DNA of 8,018 bases, taken from NCBI GenBank assembly GCA_027317055.1, contig DAHVFK010000138.1, forward strand, positions 1-8,018, read 5' to 3'. The notes under the pieces were generated by a model. It searched no databases, was not told where the DNA came from, and worked only from the letters and a program-made list of their open reading frames with translations. The DNA comes from Betaproteobacteria bacterium. GTDB taxonomy: Bacteria > Pseudomonadota > Gammaproteobacteria > Burkholderiales > SG8-39. Position numbers and translations under genes: made by a program. How positions within the stretch are numbered: the stretch's first letter is position 1; each line of letters starts with the position of its first letter. This document shows positions 6,263 to 8,018 of the stretch, piece after piece.

Positions 6263-8018
6263 GTGCTCGAGCGCGCCTTTGCCGAGGGCGGTGCGCTCGC
6301 GCAGCACGTGCCCGGATTCCGTCACCGGCCGCAGCAGCTCGACATGGCGCGCGCGATTCTGGACGCCGTCGAGCGCAGCGAGGTGCTCGTGGTCGAGGCC
6401 GGCACCGGGACCGGCAAGACCTTCGCCTATCTCGTGCCGGCGCTGGTCGCCGGCGGCAAGGTGATCGTCTCGACCGGCACCAAGACGCTGCAGGACCAGC
6501 TGTTCGACCGCGACCTGCCCGCGGTGCGCGAGGCGCTCGCCTCGGGCGCCAGCGCCGCGCTGCTGAAAGGGCGCGCGAACTACGTCTGCCTGTACCGGCT
6601 CGAGCGCGCCGCGAGCGAGGCGCGGCTCGGCTCGCGCGAGGAAGCGGCGCAGCTGCGCCGCATCGAGCGTTTCGCCGCGGCGAGCGCGAGCGGCGACCGC
6701 GCCGACCTGGCCGACGTGGCCGAAGACGCGCCGGTCTGGGTGCACGCCACTTCGACGCGCGAGAACTGCCTCGGGCAGGAATGCCCGAACTACAAGGACT
6801 GCTTCGTGATGCGGGCGCGCCGCAACGCGCTCGCCGCCGACGTGGTGGTAGTCAACCATCATCTGTTCTTCGCCGACGTGGTGCTGCGCGACGAAGGCGT
6901 CGCCGAGCTGCTGCCGGCGTGCAACACGCTGGTGTTCGACGAGGCGCACCAGCTGCCCGAGACCGCGCGGCTGTTCTTCGGCGCGACCGTCTCGACCGCG
7001 CAGCTGGTGGAGCTCGCGCGCGACGCGCGCCTGGAGCTGCGCGCCGCGGGCGGCGCGTCGCCCGAGCTGGACCGGCTCGCCGGGGCGCTCGAGAAGGCGG
7101 CGCGCGACTTGAGGCTCGCGCTGGGCGGCGAAGGCAGCCGCCTCGGCTGGGGGCAAGCCTCGCGCCTGCCCGGCTTCGGCGCCGCGCTGGCGGCGCTCGG
7201 CGCCGCGCTCGACGCGCTGGCCGAACCGCTCGCCGAGCAGGCCGAGCGCTCCGAGGGCCTCGAGTCCTGCGCGCGCCGCGCGGCCGAGGCGCGCGCCACG
7301 CTGGCGCGCATGCACGGCGACGAGGCGGCGAACGAGGTGCGCTGGGTCGAGACGTTCAGCCAATCGGCGCAGCTGCATCTCACCCCCCTGTCCTCGGCCG
7401 AGCTGTTCCGGCGCCAGATGGCAGACCATCCGCGGGCCTGGATCTTCACTTCGGCGACGCTCGCGGTGGGCGAGGACTTCGGCCATTTCACGCGCGAGCT
7501 CGGCATCGAGGCCGCGCAGGCGCGCCGCTGGGAGAGCCCGTTTGACTTCGCGCGCCAGGCCCTGCTCTACGTGCCCAGTGGGCTGCCCGCGGACCCGAAT
7601 GACCCGGCTTTCACCGCCGCGGTGGTGGACGCCGCCTACCCGGCGCTGCGCGCGAGCGGCGGCAGGGCGTTCCTGCTCTTCACCACCCTGCGCGCGCTGC
7701 GCAAGGCGCACGAACTGCTCGCCGAGCGCTTCGAGCGCGACGCGATCGAGTACCCGCTGCTGGTGCAGGGCACCGGCTCGCGCAGCGAGCTGCTGGCGCG
7801 CTTTCGCGTGCTTGGCAACGCAGTGCTGCTCGGCAGCCAGTCGTTCTGGGAAGGGGTCGACGTGCGCGGCGAGGCGCTTTCGCTGGTGGTGATCGACAAG
7901 CTGCCGTTCGCGCCGCCCGACGACCCGGTGCTGTCGGCGCGCATCGAGGCGGTGCGCGCGCAGGGCGGCAATCCTTTCACCGCGCTGCAGCTGCCGCAGG
8001 CGATCCTGCAGCTGAAGC
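6263..8018 (+). CDS. yoaA: DinG/YoaA-family ATP-dependent Fe-S DNA helicase, 3' end outside window
   Basis: The frame is open from GTG 6263 to the window end, giving 585 residues without a stop. It is a superfamily 2 XPD/DinG-type 5'-3' DNA helicase. Motifs in order: RPQQ (22-25), Walker A G47-TGTGKT with K52, an iron-sulfur cluster domain with four cysteines C109, C169, C174 and C180, DEAH box 226-229, T396-SATL, and G524-SQSFWEGVDV followed by VVIDKLPFAPPDDP. The last helicase motif (QGxGRxIR) should follow LPQAILQLK and is cut off. The SFWEGVDV and IDKLPF segments favour YoaA over DinG itself, which from memory has SFAEGLDL; many annotations simply say dinG. YoaA acts in DNA repair, in E. 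coli with the polymerase III chi subunit. The GTG start gives an N-terminus (LERAFAEGGALAQHVPGFRHRPQQ) like that of relatives. It lies 26 bases after the secretin-N-like gene and probably shares its transcript. The symbol is a best match, not certain. Confidence 0.9.
   Translation, partial: MLERAFAEGGALAQHVPGFRHRPQQLDMARAILDAVERSEVLVVEAGTGTGKTFAYLVPALVAGGKVIVSTGTKTLQDQLFDRDLPAVREALASGASAALLKGRANYVCLYRLERAASEARLGSREEAAQLRRIERFAAASASGDRADLADVAEDAPVWVHATSTRENCLGQECPNYKDCFVMRARRNALAADVVVVNHHLFFADVVLRDEGVAELLPACNTLVFDEAHQLPETARLFFGATVSTAQLVELARDARLELRAAGGASPELDRLAGALEKAARDLRLALGGEGSRLGWGQASRLPGFGAALAALGAALDALAEPLAEQAERSEGLESCARRAAEARATLARMHGDEAANEVRWVETFSQSAQLHLTPLSSAELFRRQMADHPRAWIFTSATLAVGEDFGHFTRELGIEAAQARRWESPFDFARQALLYVPSGLPADPNDPAFTAAVVDAAYPALRASGGRAFLLFTTLRALRKAHELLAERFERDAIEYPLLVQGTGSRSELLARFRVLGNAVLLGSQSFWEGVDVRGEALSLVVIDKLPFAPPDDPVLSARIEAVRAQGGNPFTALQLPQAILQLK

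Noticed and set aside
6248..7711. A 487-codon minus-strand frame, and a 457-codon plus-strand frame at 6172-7545, over the helicase gene
   Set aside because: Both lie over a helicase with intact Walker A, Fe-S cysteines and DEAH box. The minus-strand frame shares its codon boundaries (no TTA/CTA/TCA codons), and both products are Arg/Ala-rich without motifs.

Overview
This is a very GC-rich, densely coding window with strong G/C preference at third codon positions. Together with the gene families present (DUF3014 protein, XDH-family molybdopterin subunit, short TonB, lipoprotein NlpC/P60, stand-alone secretin N-domain protein, YoaA-type helicase), it suggests the chromosome of a high-GC betaproteobacterium (Burkholderiales, Rhodocyclales or relatives). 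The phylum is an inference from family content and composition; no marker gene fixes it. I see no tRNA, rRNA, CRISPR array, insertion sequence or phage gene.

Layout. Positions 1-804 hold the 3' end of a TPR-repeat protein. After 14 bases comes a membrane-anchored DUF3014 protein (819-1694). A roughly 100-base gap then holds a sigma70-like promoter candidate and a hairpin followed by a T-run. Next is a 772-residue molybdopterin-binding (large) subunit of the xanthine dehydrogenase/CO dehydrogenase family (1797-4115), followed after 23 bases by a TonB-family energy transducer (4139-4921). Its 3' end overlaps by 26 bases the end of a convergent NlpC/P60 peptidoglycan-hydrolase lipoprotein (minus strand, 4896-5408). 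A short, comparatively AT-rich divergent region (5409-5513) separates that gene from an exported NolW/secretin-N-like protein (5514-6236). After 26 bases comes a DinG/YoaA-type iron-sulfur DNA helicase (6263 onward), which the window cuts just before its last helicase motif.

How the genes relate. There appear to be four transcription units: TPR-DUF3014; molybdopterin subunit-tonB; nlpC alone on the minus strand; and secretin-N-like-helicase. Three neighbouring products are envelope-associated (TonB, the NlpC/P60 lipoprotein, the secretin-N-like protein), but no common pathway is evident. The molybdopterin subunit has no FAD or [2Fe-2S] partner subunit beside it, and TonB has no ExbB/ExbD beside it, so both must work with products encoded elsewhere or, for the former, differently.

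I found no convincing new multi-gene system. The points most worth a second look are the promoter/hairpin arrangement just before the molybdopterin gene, the orphan state of that gene, the stand-alone secretin N-domain protein, and the apparently leaderless nlpC transcript.
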